Origin: a virus
Direction: 5' to 3' (one strand)
DNA length: 64,000 nucleotides
Virus record (IMG/VR): IMGVR_UViG_3300027844_001828
Span: 62,001 to 126,000 of that record
Every line of letters starts with the position of its first letter. Position 1 is the first letter of the stretch. The position numbers and the translations under genes were made by a program. This document shows, one piece after another, positions 28,801-39,157 of the stretch. Below the pieces are notes generated by a model. The model searched no databases. It was not told the origin of the DNA and worked only from the letters and a program-made list of their open reading frames with translations.

Positions 28801-30628
28801 TAATACGCCACAAATATATACGAGTAATGGTTTAGTTAAATTATTTAATGGAAATCCAGTTAGAACAACTGTTGGGAACTTTGGATTATTGACAAATATT
28901 GTCAGGAGAAAAGTAATTTTGGCAAGAACATATCTTGACAGAGTTATTGGCTTTGATGCATATAGAATTCATTTTATGCCCGTCCTCGCGCCGCGATCCG
29001 GATTCTTGTTTATTGATTCTGATCAGGTTTCTGAAGAAGAGATAGAAGAGGTAGAAGATGCGCTTAGACAGTTGGATAAAGACGCTGGGGAAGAGATAAA
29101 TAGACATTCAAGATTTCGCGTAGAATCATTTGAAAAAGAGGAAATAAAACTCCAGGCTTTATTCCAAGATCCGTCAGGACTGTTCAACAATATCGGTTAT
29201 GATGATCAAGGATCGATAACGACGTTACGACCAGGCGGGCCATGGGCGTCCCCGAGTTCAGTGTTTCGGGAATTGAGTAGATACAACTCACTCGCCAGAG
29301 ATTTCCTGGAAAATGAAATAAAAGATAAATGGAAGCTTGAGGATACCGAGTTTTCTGCCGGATTGTATTTCAAAGAAAACATTGATCCGGCTGACAGAGA
29401 AAGAGTTGTGAAAGCTTTGAATAAAATGGATATTGAAGCTATAAGTTTTCTTAATTCTGATGACTCATACAATATTACAGATGAAATGAAAGAAAAAGTG
29501 GAGTCCGTCTCAGGAGAGTGGGAAGAGCTAATTACAAAGGTGTTGTTCAAGACGAGAGAATATTTGGACAGGTCTCTTAATTATGAAAATGATGCGGAAA
29601 AATCGATTTCAATTTCCGAGCAGGATATGGATGATATTGTAAAAATATTGCAGGATCATTATGAGGATTTAGTTATTCCAAAGTGGAGACACAGACTATC
29701 TGATGGTAATACAACCTTTGAATCCCCGCATTTTAAGATAGACCTTGGCTCAGATCAGAGTTTTTATTTGAGATCTGGTAATGATGACGAAAGGGCAAGG
29801 ATTATCGATCTGGGAAAACTGGCAATGGTAGAAATATATGGGATGAAGAGGGTTTTATTTACCGATACCATTTCAGAGCAAAATAATTGGAGTGATGAGT
29901 TCGGAGAATCTATTGAAAAGCTATCTGCTCTTGATGACTTCAGTTGGATTGGAGAATTTTTAAGCGATGAAGATAGAGAAAGATTGTCTGAGTTGATGTT
30001 TCGAAGAAGAGATTATTTTATAGCTGGTGCTCATGATGAAAAAATAGAAATGATCAGAGATAAGATTAGTAAAATTGGCGGACCAGTAGGGTATTCAACG
30101 ACATATTCTAGACTTTCTGATAAAATAGAATCCAACAGGAAAATTTATAAAGAATTCAAATCAGTTGCGGACAAAAATGATCTTTCAGTTCCAGAATTTC
30201 GATCCAAAGCAATATATGAGAATACAATATCTATGAATAATAAGAACGCTATCTTAACCAATAAGGTGTATGAAGAAGCCGCATATAATTCTGGGCCATA
30301 TAAAAATGACTATGATGGAACAGCAGAGAGTTTTGTTCTGTATCTTGTGTTTGACATATTAATAAGTATTAAGGATAGATATGAAGATGAAGAGTTTTCA
30401 GAAATCGTTGATCTGGTAAAATTCAACGAAGATATTTTTGATCAATTTGGCGATCCATTTGGTCCTATCAAGAGCGGTCTTGTAAAGGGTTTCATTCCAA
30501 ATACAAAGAAATTTATAGAGAGATGTCCAACTATTGAATCCTCCTTTGATACAACAGTCTATAGGGACATAAGAATTAGTATGGCGAAGATTATTAGAAA
30601 TGTCATAAAAAACAAGGGTTCGGAATAG
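25838..30628 (+). CDS. giant repeat protein A, unknown function
   Basis: This 1596-residue protein has no recognised enzyme motif. It contains about ten divergent repeats of very roughly 100-180 residues. Each has a strand ending in FLF-like sequence ([32 protein letters not shown]), then helices, and often a short W-x-I-x-x-x-x-LYY-type hairpin ([36 protein letters not shown]). It is acidic throughout. There is no signal peptide or membrane segment. The last 150 residues match those of the next protein ([30 protein letters not shown]). It starts inside dnaJ and ends one base into the next start. A structural or packaged virion protein is possible, but unproven. Confidence 0.9.
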   Translation: MKIKLAETPREEWISIEFNFLYSAWHAHFSMDDLSQTQQASIDQGNEEVEAVMNSTFSADQYVSGYRNALNGDPGKILYDPEITLSQELSVMIQTIDTNVGRILSGEIDSLNIDTPDIFNKFVDFHVLFGGLENSYSNFDFSPGLSNSLWLFRSPYNARFPRSIILDDVQEEITRREEKIKSYLMTRYDIGDEINETSDSWRIIDGELHYDNAVADDFEEGVVDKLMNEDAHASAILSSLNLFNSTEPIDGGWERVETRVIFAEEGAVEGLIRRVTDADDIRAVQDILEIGQGAVLTDLRLNTGSTLDNATWVIVGNQIYFLLSESGLSQEDIVDQVTEITGHDERAYDRLSTGGFLRDDVDSGGGPDFDHQVNLSVLFNGLDTDLIADEFRSQVLIIIQREEEAITEFVSSNLSQNFDHHDGVFRFTLNPMNDDTRADGAKRALRVMNAHAESEIIALLSGISVSPHSAFNWKHVETEIILRPINDVLDMLYNHDEGRSIVTAERTLCRDMLRERNSRAIDYLSQACGNDIDNPQWIVHEESLYIPDGSRLRSVDDFGDILVRIANADGEAKRSFRGMGVRFADDVDEDRGMETHEYPGLFSNPMRMNIVNRNGSSLSGDSRDEVERIRNLYSPRAADILQLLSGSGSGTVYSIASASSRVSFDKDMLTDLQIKTVHELLKTLDDSVRADIISNLDVIVRRSAVSHDLDFDFLFRDANFLIDMSNTHSDIYRERNIVTMEDGSGIPNSADNIHEIQWRLRSVNDRASSWLDSHFPENSFIFEMGEGYGTLYVDLNILQPNLLMSLYDGLTMADNDLRSRLGQAPGFGVFPTSRFTDREDRDEVTTEEEVSDIDREVWLEFDFLFRPFEHFQQFVELTDNGLPVSTDDDMMNRLEDIVRPIMDAANDYVAVNVDDEAYRYDAGELVVLEERDHQLGLSPTDLDMLRTNLENLDRSVVQAIESDPIFQLHDVEPTTFDSEQEFSFDFLFNTPQIYTSNGLVKLFNGNPVRTTVGNFGLLTNIVRRKVILARTYLDRVIGFDAYRIHFMPVLAPRSGFLFIDSDQVSEEEIEEVEDALRQLDKDAGEEINRHSRFRVESFEKEEIKLQALFQDPSGLFNNIGYDDQGSITTLRPGGPWASPSSVFRELSRYNSLARDFLENEIKDKWKLEDTEFSAGLYFKENIDPADRERVVKALNKMDIEAISFLNSDDSYNITDEMKEKVESVSGEWEELITKVLFKTREYLDRSLNYENDAEKSISISEQDMDDIVKILQDHYEDLVIPKWRHRLSDGNTTFESPHFKIDLGSDQSFYLRSGNDDERARIIDLGKLAMVEIYGMKRVLFTDTISEQNNWSDEFGESIEKLSALDDFSWIGEFLSDEDRERLSELMFRRRDYFIAGAHDEKIEMIRDKISKIGGPVGYSTTYSRLSDKIESNRKIYKEFKSVADKNDLSVPEFRSKAIYENTISMNNKNAILTNKVYEEAAYNSGPYKNDYDGTAESFVLYLVFDILISIKDRYEDEEFSEIVDLVKFNEDIFDQFGDPFGPIKSGLVKGFIPNTKKFIERCPTIESSFDTTVYRDIRISMAKIIRNVIKNKGSE

Positions 30629-33600
30629 TGAGAATAATCAAAACAGCAGACTGGGAAGGCGCGACAGAGACAGCCATGTTCCCAGTATTATTCAGGGGTC
30701 AAGTGGGGCTCTCGACAGATAGAGCGAGGGTTTTAGAACAAGCCCAAACACTTGCCAGGAGTATTTTGCACACTGTTGTTCCAGATGGAGACTCGGATGA
30801 AGAGCACTACATCATTGAGGACACAGTTTTGAGATATAAGGCTGGTGGTGTTATTACTGCTGGGGTGTTGCAAAGATTGCGCCTCATGGAGTCTGAAATC
30901 TCGAATCATATCGTTCAAGAGGATGAGAATCAATTAGAATGGGTCGAACTTCCATTTAGATTTCTATATAATGGGGAATTGCAAGATATATATGTTAATA
31001 ATTCGATAAGAGACAGCCCGTCTCATATAACAAGCATATCTCAAGCTGGAGAATCGAGGGTTTTTCCATACCTTAATGACAATGCCACAACCATCGCGGA
31101 TTTCAGATTTGTTAACATCGTGAATCGTGGGGAAAGACCCCAGGTTAGGGTGAGAGGATCTTTGGACTCTGATCATCATATTAATAACTTGATGGCAATT
31201 GAGAATCAATGCATATTGAATTTCGCATCTTATGATATTAATAGTAATGGCGGAACCATCCCTTATGATGGCACTTGGAGTAGAGTTGATACCGTGGTTC
31301 TTTTCAAGAGTTGGTCGGAGGTTGCTGGAATTGTATCTATCCTCGAGCAACGGGCTGGCCACCTTGGCGAACGATCACGACGTGAACGTCAGAATATTAT
31401 TCAAATTATCCAAGGGTATGAACGAAGTGTGTTAATGAGCCTGCATGAAGATTGTCCATTGGGGGATATTGAAACTGGTCCAGATTGGTTGGTCCATGAA
31501 CGGGCGTTACATTACAAATTGGATGGGTGCTTCCATGAATCTCAGGGTGACAGAAGCGTCTGGGATTTACTAAGTTCCAGGGACGAATGGGCCGTTGAGG
31601 CACTTGTCGCAAGGGGATTTGATGTTAACACGGAAAACCCAGAAGATGAATTTGATGAGTCGAGCATTGAATGGCGACGATTTGAATTTGATTTGCTTTA
31701 TGATGGTGATCTTTTCCAGCAAATTAATAATGATGAAATCGAAGGGGATTCTTCTTACTCTCGTATAAACAGAGATGCTATAGATGGAGTAATGACCGAT
31801 GCTCAATTGGAAGTAGATCGATACTTAAGAAGTACTAATTCTGTAGAGGGGAGAGATTTTGTATATCGTGATTTTCCCGGAGATGCACATAGAAATTATC
31901 CATCTTATGCTGTCGGATCTGAATTGGATAATCGGACTGATCGAAAAAATATTGCAGATATCGAACGTTCAGCTTTAATGAAGGTCTGCCACTATTCTAA
32001 CAGTCTGAATAGACGACATCCAGAAATGTCACCGGTTTCTGCGGCTGGATATGTTTTGTTTAAGGCGAGAAGCACTCTTGATACATTTTTCCTGGGTGGG
32101 GTGTCTGACGATGAATTAGTAAAGATAAAGAATTCAGGAGAAGAAAACGTATTAGACTATTTGACGGAAAACCATCCAATCACAAATGTATTTAACCCCC
32201 CGTGGCTCGTATACGACAGGTATTTATTCATTGATGAAAATATTATTCCGATAGATTATTTTGAAGAGTTCCTTTTAGATAATGATGCAGACACTATACA
32301 ATATTTATCGGATGAAGGCTCTTCATTTCAAAGAAATCCCGATGGGATAAGAGTCCCAGAAGGATATATTAGATTCCCTGGATTGAAGTTTTTGTTCAAT
32401 TCTCTTTCTGAGTCTGGAGTTATGGTGAGAGATGCGAACCCGCCAACAAGAATTCCAATTGGTGGTGAAGTTGCAGAGATTATAGAGTTAAGAACGGTTC
32501 AACAGCAAGAGTTGGTAACATGGATGGATGCTGTTGCAAACTCAGAAATTGCATATAGTTTCACCAATAGCGCGGACGCTGTGAAATTCAACAATAGACT
32601 TTATGTGTTGGAAAATGGGGCTTTAAATAATGACGAGGTATTAAAACGCACAATATTAAGCTGGGATCGCACCGCAATACAATCTGTGGAACATGCGTCT
32701 GAAACAATGCCGTATGATTTCATATTCCCCGTCAATACTGAAGATCATACTGTCCCAGAACCGCAATATCCAGAAGATGAGCGGGCCGAAGCGAATGAAA
32801 ACTTGATAAACATGCTTTCTGGATACGATTTGGCTAATAGACCATTAACTTTTGATATTTCAAACACGGGCATCTTCTACGGGACATGGACAAGATTTGA
32901 CGGAACAGAATTATTGTTTAAGAGCGTGGATTATCTATATGACAATTGTAGGATAAATGGCATTCCTCTAAATCAAGAGACGTTAACACTGATTTCTAGG
33001 CAATTGCAGGATGTTGAAGATCAGTATGTAAGTAGTGGAAATGTTATTTTTGTCCCTCAGGAAGTGGCTCCAGAATTACTTTATACAAAAAACACCACTG
33101 TGTCGTCTGAAATATTTAGAAGCGATAATATTTTCAGAAATAATTTAGCTGATGATTTCCCCGGATTTACATTTGAAGATGGGGATGCGGACCCCAGAAC
33201 AAGAGTGAGAAACGGAGCCGATTTCCATCTTTTAGATTTGGATCTTTTGTTTAAGCCAAGATCTATGAGGATTCAGAATTTCAGTTTGAATGGAGGTCTT
33301 GTTCCAAGGGATATCATGGAAGATATAACAGAGTGGTGCTCAGGGGCAGAGGACTTATTTATATCCGAAGTTAATGCAGAATACTTTATTTTTGATGGTA
33401 GAAATGGTAAGATATTTGCCAGAGAAGATGCTAATCAATTAGAGACGAGATTATTGAGGGCGGAAGAGGGCGGAAGAAGCACTCTTTCGGAAAGATATCA
33501 GGGGCTTTTATTTACAGGTGGGCACAATGGAGCGCAAGGGCCTTCGGAGACCCCTGAAGGCAGAGACTTCGAATGGCTTGAAGCCCCATTGACTTTTATC

Positions 33601-35112
33601 TTCAATCCAGTTAATATCAGATGGAAGGTTAGATATATATTTCAACTTGCTCCATTCAATGATCAAGAATTGGATAAGGAACTTGCCGAATCCGTGGTTA
33701 AAGACTATGAGAGTGATCTAAAGAGATATTTGACAAGTTTTTTTCCAGATGATGGGGAGTGGATGGAGAAAGATGGTAAGTTGTATTACGCTGCAAATGG
33801 ACAGATTATTTCTAATCCATCGATCATGACAAAGATAATGGAGTATAACCATGCCGCTATCCGTCAGTTTACCAACTCAGGAGCATTCTCTGGTCAATCA
33901 TTGTTATATGAGGGAAACTTAGAAGCTGCATATGACAAACAATTTGACAACCAAGAAGACTTTATTTACATTGGTAATTTTTCAGATCTTAAAAACAATG
34001 ACGAGGTGATTCTTGCCAAAATGTATGTTGCCAAGTTTATTGAAGCGGTAACCAGTAGAAGGGTTAAATACGGAATAGATTTTGCCTTGTGGCAAGAGGG
34101 GAATGATAAGACATCGAGACTTTATTATAACAATAAAGACAGAAGTGGTGATGATATTAGTCAAACCATTGAGAACATGTATAGTGAGTATGAAGACAAG
34201 ACTCACGCCGTCATTAGTGCTTTGAGAGCCCATCCAGGGATGCGAGAGAGTTTACTTCGCGGAGAAGAGTACGACCTTATGGAACAAGAGATGGATAGAG
34301 GCCGAATTAGTTTGGCGGAAGAACTTGTTAGCAGTCAGATTAGCGAAAAAGAGACTTGGGCAAGAGAGTTAGTGAGCGAAGATGACTATCAATATATTGC
34401 AAAGGAACTTAGAGAGTGGGATTTGGTTGCAGAAGGCACCGATGTTCCTACGGATAATATTGCTGGTATGGGGGCGGATATAAAAAGACATTTATTTAAG
34501 AGGGTCATAAATAAATACTCTCTTGTTTCAGGGTATGATTTAGGATATTCTGAGGGCGTATTCAGGAATGACAATGACAATCATTACAAGGCGATCTCTG
34601 ATTTAATGGGTAAATTATTGTCTAATAGATTCACTCATAGGAAGTTTGACAGGTTGGCAGAAAGTAGAGGTTTGGAGGTCCCAAAATTTAGAGATTCTGA
34701 AAACATATATGAAAGCGCAATCGCAATGAATGAGAAAGACGCTTTGCCAATAAACAAGTTAATCGTAGAGGCAGGGTATAATATTGATGTCGGCAGGGGC
34801 GTTAATGACCAGGTCATAAAAGGCAGAGTTTCACATTTAATTAAGTACCTTCTTTATGATATTCTTGAGAGATCCCGATCTTCAATATTGCGGAGGTCCG
34901 AGGAGACTAATTATAAAAAAGTGATAAAAACAGTTTCGACCAGACTTATAAGCCAAGAGGTTATAGATAAATTAATTTCAACTAATGTCCATGATCCTAA
35001 AAAGTTTGTGGAATCTTTCCCAACAATAGAATCCACTTATGAGTCACTTGCGTATAAAAATCTTCGAATAGCGATTGCTCAAGAAGTGATGAAAATTGTT
35101 GGAAACAAATAA
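30628..35112 (+). CDS. giant repeat protein B, paralogue of A
   Basis: A GTG start shares one base with the TAG of giant A, a coupled arrangement. The 1494-residue product repeats the same motifs: FRFLYNGE, VVLFKSWS, FDLLYDGD, LKFLFNSL, ELLFKSVD, LDLLFKPR, TFIFNPVN, with hairpins such as WLVHERALHYK and WMEKDGKLYYA. Its C-terminal VPKFRDSENIYESAIAMNEKDA and FVESFPTIESTYES align with protein A, so the pair arose by tandem duplication and diverged. No known domain recognised. Together the two genes fill 9.3 kb without a frame break. Confidence 0.9.
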   Translation: MRIIKTADWEGATETAMFPVLFRGQVGLSTDRARVLEQAQTLARSILHTVVPDGDSDEEHYIIEDTVLRYKAGGVITAGVLQRLRLMESEISNHIVQEDENQLEWVELPFRFLYNGELQDIYVNNSIRDSPSHITSISQAGESRVFPYLNDNATTIADFRFVNIVNRGERPQVRVRGSLDSDHHINNLMAIENQCILNFASYDINSNGGTIPYDGTWSRVDTVVLFKSWSEVAGIVSILEQRAGHLGERSRRERQNIIQIIQGYERSVLMSLHEDCPLGDIETGPDWLVHERALHYKLDGCFHESQGDRSVWDLLSSRDEWAVEALVARGFDVNTENPEDEFDESSIEWRRFEFDLLYDGDLFQQINNDEIEGDSSYSRINRDAIDGVMTDAQLEVDRYLRSTNSVEGRDFVYRDFPGDAHRNYPSYAVGSELDNRTDRKNIADIERSALMKVCHYSNSLNRRHPEMSPVSAAGYVLFKARSTLDTFFLGGVSDDELVKIKNSGEENVLDYLTENHPITNVFNPPWLVYDRYLFIDENIIPIDYFEEFLLDNDADTIQYLSDEGSSFQRNPDGIRVPEGYIRFPGLKFLFNSLSESGVMVRDANPPTRIPIGGEVAEIIELRTVQQQELVTWMDAVANSEIAYSFTNSADAVKFNNRLYVLENGALNNDEVLKRTILSWDRTAIQSVEHASETMPYDFIFPVNTEDHTVPEPQYPEDERAEANENLINMLSGYDLANRPLTFDISNTGIFYGTWTRFDGTELLFKSVDYLYDNCRINGIPLNQETLTLISRQLQDVEDQYVSSGNVIFVPQEVAPELLYTKNTTVSSEIFRSDNIFRNNLADDFPGFTFEDGDADPRTRVRNGADFHLLDLDLLFKPRSMRIQNFSLNGGLVPRDIMEDITEWCSGAEDLFISEVNAEYFIFDGRNGKIFAREDANQLETRLLRAEEGGRSTLSERYQGLLFTGGHNGAQGPSETPEGRDFEWLEAPLTFIFNPVNIRWKVRYIFQLAPFNDQELDKELAESVVKDYESDLKRYLTSFFPDDGEWMEKDGKLYYAANGQIISNPSIMTKIMEYNHAAIRQFTNSGAFSGQSLLYEGNLEAAYDKQFDNQEDFIYIGNFSDLKNNDEVILAKMYVAKFIEAVTSRRVKYGIDFALWQEGNDKTSRLYYNNKDRSGDDISQTIENMYSEYEDKTHAVISALRAHPGMRESLLRGEEYDLMEQEMDRGRISLAEELVSSQISEKETWARELVSEDDYQYIAKELREWDLVAEGTDVPTDNIAGMGADIKRHLFKRVINKYSLVSGYDLGYSEGVFRNDNDNHYKAISDLMGKLLSNRFTHRKFDRLAESRGLEVPKFRDSENIYESAIAMNEKDALPINKLIVEAGYNIDVGRGVNDQVIKGRVSHLIKYLLYDILERSRSSILRRSEETNYKKVIKTVSTRLISQEVIDKLISTNVHDPKKFVESFPTIESTYESLAYKNLRIAIAQEVMKIVGNK

Positions 35113-35124
35113 TCGGAGAGATCA

Positions 35125-35427
35125 ATGCCATTATATATGTTAGACAAAAAGACGTATGAAACTTTCCCCAATCTCAATGAAGATGACCCAAAAAATGAGA
35201 TCCCAGAAGAGCAAATAAGAAATATCGGGAATAACTTGGGAGAGTATTTCGGAGCATTCATGTTGTTTGGATTATCTCTACAAGGACAGCCAGTATTGGT
35301 AATGTCTGGATCATCCGGGATGGAACATTTGGCATTGAAGAAGTTCGCAGAAGACGTAGTCCTTGGCGAATCAAATGTTTCACTAATACCATTAGACGAA
35401 GAAGAAGAAGAAGAAGAGGAAGACTAA
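35125..35427 (+). CDS. small protein with poly-Glu tail
   Basis: The 100-residue product ends in nine acidic residues (EEEEEEEED). The middle is hydrophobic and Gly-rich (GEYFGAFMLFGLSLQGQPVLVM), which could be a fold core rather than a membrane segment. GGAGAG precedes the ATG. It lies 12 nt after giant B and 1 nt before the PhoH gene, so it is in the same unit. No family recognised. Confidence 0.75.
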   Translation: MPLYMLDKKTYETFPNLNEDDPKNEIPEEQIRNIGNNLGEYFGAFMLFGLSLQGQPVLVMSGSSGMEHLALKKFAEDVVLGESNVSLIPLDEEEEEEEED

Positions 35428-35428
35428 A

Positions 35429-36724
35429 ATGAAAACATTTTTAATAGATACGAATGTCCTTTTGCACGATCCCAATTCAATAGAGTCGTTTCAGGAAAAC
35501 AATATTGTGATTATACTTTCAGTATTGGGTGAAATAGACGATTTCAAAAATTCTCCAGGTGAACTGGGGGCAAACGCAAGAGAGGTTGCGAGAAAACTTG
35601 ACAAGTTAAGTCAAAAGGGGAATATTTTCAAAGGCGTAAAACTCCCAAGCGGTGGTACAGTAAAAATTTATCCATACCACAAAGTTCCATTGACCATTAA
35701 TCATGAAGAGGACGTTGACCACAAGATACTATGCGAAGCAAAGCACTTGAGATCAAACGATGTTGATGCCAGGATTGTGACCCAGGATATTATCTTGAGA
35801 CTCAAGGCCAGTGGCCTTGAGATCCCCGTTGAAGATTATAAGAAGGGGAAGAAGGAAGTTGAAAAGAAAAAGAGTGGGCATGTCTTTGACGTGTCCAAAA
35901 AAGACATAGATGAATTCGCTGAAAATAATTCAATTGTGATAAAAGATCATGGGTTGTTACTCAATGAATATATCAATTTAATCGCCAATGAAGACGGTAA
36001 ACACAGCATGCTTGGAAGAGTGGCGAAAGGGGACAGGATTAATAGAATCAGAGACACTTCTTCTGATTCTATTGTAAACATTACCCCTAAGAATATGGAG
36101 CAAATTTTTTCATTGGATGCCCTGCTTGATAAAGATATCAAGTTGGTGACCTTGCAAGGAAGAGCGGGAACTGGTAAAACATTATTGACTGTCGCCGCTG
36201 CCATTCATCAGATGAAGACTCATAATGATTATCAACGCATCGTTGTGACGCGACCGGTTATTCCAGTTGGTAAGGGAATTGGATTCCTCCCAGGAGACAT
36301 TGACGAAAAAATGCAACCGTGGATGAGACCGATTTATGATGCGATAGATATGATTAAGGAAAATGATAGAAATAGTAAAAAGACTCAGATTCCAATTAAT
36401 TTTGATGATGATGGTAAAGATATTCAAATTGCCCCCTTGTCATATTTGAGAGGAAGATCTATTCCGCATAGTTTTATGATTGTCGATGAGAGCCAAAATT
36501 TGACTCCGTTAGAGGTCAAAACTTTAGTGACAAGATGTGGGGAGGGTACAAAGATGGTTTTCACAGGAGACGTGGACCAGATTGACAACCCCCTCTTGGA
36601 CGACCAGTCAAATGGGTTGACCCACTTGATTTCTAAGTTCAAGGGACATCCATTACATGCTCACGTGTCGTTAGTTAAGGGCGTCAGGAGCGTGTTAGCT
36701 GCTGCCGGGGCAGAAATATTGTAA
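35429..36724 (+). CDS. PIN-PhoH ATPase (PhoH2-like)
   Basis: The 431-residue protein joins an N-terminal PIN RNase domain (FLIDTNVLLHDP, LGEIDDFK, later acidic residues in RIVTQD) to a PhoH P-loop ATPase. Walker A is GRAGTGKT (244-251), Walker B FMIVDESQNLTP and the sensor region MVFTGDVDQID. PIN-PhoH proteins are RNA helicase/nucleases; phage PhoH is common in large marine phages. It starts 1 nt after the preceding stop and closes the operon that runs from dnaJ. Confidence 0.93.
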   Translation: MKTFLIDTNVLLHDPNSIESFQENNIVIILSVLGEIDDFKNSPGELGANAREVARKLDKLSQKGNIFKGVKLPSGGTVKIYPYHKVPLTINHEEDVDHKILCEAKHLRSNDVDARIVTQDIILRLKASGLEIPVEDYKKGKKEVEKKKSGHVFDVSKKDIDEFAENNSIVIKDHGLLLNEYINLIANEDGKHSMLGRVAKGDRINRIRDTSSDSIVNITPKNMEQIFSLDALLDKDIKLVTLQGRAGTGKTLLTVAAAIHQMKTHNDYQRIVVTRPVIPVGKGIGFLPGDIDEKMQPWMRPIYDAIDMIKENDRNSKKTQIPINFDDDGKDIQIAPLSYLRGRSIPHSFMIVDESQNLTPLEVKTLVTRCGEGTKMVFTGDVDQIDNPLLDDQSNGLTHLISKFKGHPLHAHVSLVKGVRSVLAAAGAEIL

Positions 36725-36731
36725 AGTAGCC

Positions 36732-36759
36732 TTGAAAAATAGGCATTGTGGGCTATGTT
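36732..36759 (+). promoter_or_regulatory. promoter before 36.8-kb gene
   Basis: TTGAAA (36732-36737), 16 nt, TATGTT (36754-36759), identical in both boxes and spacing to the promoters at 2557 and 62126. Confidence 0.6.
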
Positions 36760-36814
36760 ATTGGTGGTGAAAGGGAATAAATAACTAAAAACCACATTTA
36801 ACAAGGTCAGCAAA

Positions 36815-37855
36815 ATGTTAACGACAGTATTTTCAGCACTCTACGCCGATCCACTCTACCTTAGAGAGGGAAGCTATATCTATCCGTACTATGGGCAGAC
36901 CTGCTTGGCTACGTTTCGTGAACGCCCTGATGGCAAAGTCTCCATCACACAGGGTTTCGGCGGAGCGTATGGATTCCTCTACGATCCTGACACGGGCCGC
37001 GTCCACGTTGGTAACGAGAGGGGCGAGACCATCTTTCGTGTCAATGACAGTCAGACCAGAGTCTGTCATGGCATTGGTGGCTACGATGACCATTTGATGG
37101 TGAATTCCCCTGATGGTGCCGCTCTCGCATCTGCGGCCATTGCTTCAATGGGGGATGATCGTCTTATCACTCCTTCGACAGCGCCGAGATCGGCTCATGA
37201 ATTAATGGGCGATCATCATCCAGGATTGGCTGATTCAGTTGACTCAGGTAATCCTGATTACTTGGGATATAACTCCAGCGTCGATCCCATGAATCGTTAC
37301 AATGATCGCAGCAAGCGTCGTGAGTGGAGTGATGATCCTGCGGAGAATCTCCGCCAGGGACAGCGTCCGATCAGTGATCATTCTTGGGTAGGAAACGACA
37401 ACTTAGAGCCAGACTTTCAGCCCGTCTCCGAGACTGACTCCGAGACTGACATAGATGACCTCATCAGGTTATATGAAGTTAAAAAGGTCACTTATTATGG
37501 GGGGTGTGTGTGGAATGATCAGGGCTATATCCAAAACGATGAATACACAGAACAGCAATATATTGACGCTAAAAAAAGAAGCGACGATAAGCATATAAGA
37601 GAGAAAAATAAGCAACGAAATACTGTGGCAAAAATGAAAGCCAATGAGGTCCGGGAAACCAGTGGAAGATGTACAGAATCCATCTTTGCTATTGGTGGGC
37701 TTATCATTTCTCTTATTCTCTTTTTTGTTTGCGTGAGTTCCGTCGCGTATGTCGGGGCTTTGGCCTGTCTTGTATCATTACTTTTCTGTGTGTTCTGGAT
37801 CATATTCGTTTGGCCAGGGTGGCCTGTCATGTCTGCACATTTTAATGGAGGGTAA
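36815..37855 (+). CDS. membrane-anchored hypothetical protein
   Basis: The 346-residue product has a beta-like N-terminal part (GKVSITQGFGGAYGFLYD), a polar middle, and two adjacent hydrophobic segments near the C-terminus (IFAIGGLIISLILFFVCV and AYVGALACLVSLLFCVFWII). The rest is probably on one side of the membrane. The coding sequence looks richer in G and C than its neighbours, a hint of separate origin; this was not measured. No ribosome site is strong. No family recognised. Confidence 0.7.
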   Translation: MLTTVFSALYADPLYLREGSYIYPYYGQTCLATFRERPDGKVSITQGFGGAYGFLYDPDTGRVHVGNERGETIFRVNDSQTRVCHGIGGYDDHLMVNSPDGAALASAAIASMGDDRLITPSTAPRSAHELMGDHHPGLADSVDSGNPDYLGYNSSVDPMNRYNDRSKRREWSDDPAENLRQGQRPISDHSWVGNDNLEPDFQPVSETDSETDIDDLIRLYEVKKVTYYGGCVWNDQGYIQNDEYTEQQYIDAKKRSDDKHIREKNKQRNTVAKMKANEVRETSGRCTESIFAIGGLIISLILFFVCVSSVAYVGALACLVSLLFCVFWIIFVWPGWPVMSAHFNGG

Positions 37856-37858
37856 TGG

Positions 37859-38170
37859 ATGCACATTTTAATTGAAGGAAAAGTCTATAGCAGTGAAGAT
37901 GTTCCAGTGATGATCTTGTTTAGCAAGAATGAATTGGAGCAATTTAAGAATGAGTCGTCTAATGCAGATATTCATTGTTCGTTCCCAAATTCATGGGGGC
38001 AACAGCGAGGAAATGATTGGATGAAGAAAAACACTGGTAAAATTTCAAAAAGAAGAGAAGAAGACGACGCAAAGAAGCCGTCTATGGCTGAAATAGGCGA
38101 TGAAAATTTGGTTAATTTCATAGAGGCCATGGACGATGACGATGTTGAAAACATTGAGGATATAATGTAA
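37859..38170 (+). CDS. hypothetical acidic protein
   Basis: GGAGGG lies 6 nt before the ATG, overlapping the end of the membrane-protein gene. The 103-residue product has a basic centre (KKNTGKISKRREEDD) and an acidic end (EAMDDDDVENIEDIM). The first codons repeat a 12-nt string (GCACATTTTAAT) also present 26 nt upstream at the end of the previous gene. No family recognised. It overlaps the next gene by 1 nt. Confidence 0.7.
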   Translation: MHILIEGKVYSSEDVPVMILFSKNELEQFKNESSNADIHCSFPNSWGQQRGNDWMKKNTGKISKRREEDDAKKPSMAEIGDENLVNFIEAMDDDDVENIEDIM

Positions 38171-38430
38171 TGACTGGTGAAGAAATATACGGAAACCTTT
38201 TGTCTGAAAACATTGCAAGAGATGGGTGCCCGATTATCAGATTCGAAGGAGATCAGCTTGATTTTCTCAGGAAAGTTAGAGTCGGAGAGTTCGAATATGA
38301 GTGGCTTCTCAGCTATGTTGAAGACAAGCTTGAAGAGGTAAAGAGTCTTTTTGAAACAAGCTCTTTGCCAGATGGAATTAACACTAAGAAAATCAGCAAA
38401 TTATATCACGATTTAGTGATAAATTTCTAA
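38170..38430 (+). CDS. small protein resembling the C-terminus of RlaP-type nucleotidyltransferases
   Basis: The 86-residue product carries LDFLRKVRVGEFEYEWLLSY, DKLEEVKSLFETSSLP and NTKKISKLYHDLVINF. This resembles, from memory, the helical C-terminal region of predicted nucleotidyltransferases (RlaP-like), in which a GE-x-x-YE motif and S-x-LP occur. The catalytic N-terminal domain is absent, so it is either a remnant or a free-standing module. It is coupled by a 1-nt overlap to the gene before it. Confidence 0.6.
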   Translation: MTGEEIYGNLLSENIARDGCPIIRFEGDQLDFLRKVRVGEFEYEWLLSYVEDKLEEVKSLFETSSLPDGINTKKISKLYHDLVINF

Positions 38431-38494
38431 TCTTTTTGTTTTTTCGATGTATAATAATATAATAACCCTTTTGGGAAAAGTAGTACCTTAGGGC

Positions 38495-38522
38495 TTGTAT
38501 TAAATTCGAGTTATGGTATATT
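38495..38522 (+). promoter_or_regulatory. promoter before exonuclease gene
   Basis: TTGTAT (38495-38500), 16 nt, TATATT (38517-38522), with TGG before the -10. A separate TATAAT lies at 38450-38455 without a clear -35. Confidence 0.6.
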
Positions 38523-38555
38523 GATTAGTAACGACAGATAAAGGAGAATTTCAGT

Positions 38556-39128
38556 ATGGAGCTATCATTTTTGAAAGGAACAGAATTTGTTTTTCTTGAC
38601 TTGGAGACGACAAGCGCTTCGGTCGCGAAAACACACATCAGAGAGTTCGGCATGGCCGAGTTCGTTGATGGTGTAAAGACAAGAGAGGGGTCAGCCTTAT
38701 TCTCTGGTGGCAAAAGCGAACCAATGGCCCTCAAGGTACATGGGATCGCTGAGGAATCAGTTATGGGTAAGCCTACCTTCGCCTCCAAAGCGAAAGACGT
38801 TGGTAATATTCTCAGCAACAAGATTATTGGCGGACACAATGTTATGAAGTTTGACCTTCCTATCATCGCCAGGATTTTAGCAGAGAAGGGCCATAGAATC
38901 TCAGGCTCTGGTGAAAAAGGCAGGATACGAATCGTTGATACTTTACTTTTAGCAAGAAAACATCTTCATGCACCAAGTAATAAGTTAGAAGATTTGTGTC
39001 CAATGTATGACATTGTTCATGGGGGCCATAGGGCTCATGGCGATGCGATTAGTAGTTGGAACTTGTTTCTCAAGATCATTGAAATAACCGGAAACACAAA
39101 CATTAACGATTATATCAAGGTTATATAA
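38556..39128 (+). CDS. DEDD-family 3'-5' exonuclease (DnaQ-like)
   Basis: The 190-residue protein has exonuclease motif I VFLDLETTS, motif II GGHNVMKFDLPII and motif III HRAHGDAISSW, the DEDDh type of the DnaQ/epsilon family. It may proofread for the phage DnaE, or act as a stand-alone exonuclease. Its length matches the minimal exonuclease domain without the tail that binds DnaE. GGAG precedes the ATG. A gene with an SSB-like tail follows after 29 nt. Confidence 0.9.
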   Translation: MELSFLKGTEFVFLDLETTSASVAKTHIREFGMAEFVDGVKTREGSALFSGGKSEPMALKVHGIAEESVMGKPTFASKAKDVGNILSNKIIGGHNVMKFDLPIIARILAEKGHRISGSGEKGRIRIVDTLLLARKHLHAPSNKLEDLCPMYDIVHGGHRAHGDAISSWNLFLKIIEITGNTNINDYIKVI

Positions 39129-39157
39129 TTAACACAACAAAAAAAGGAGAAGTCATC

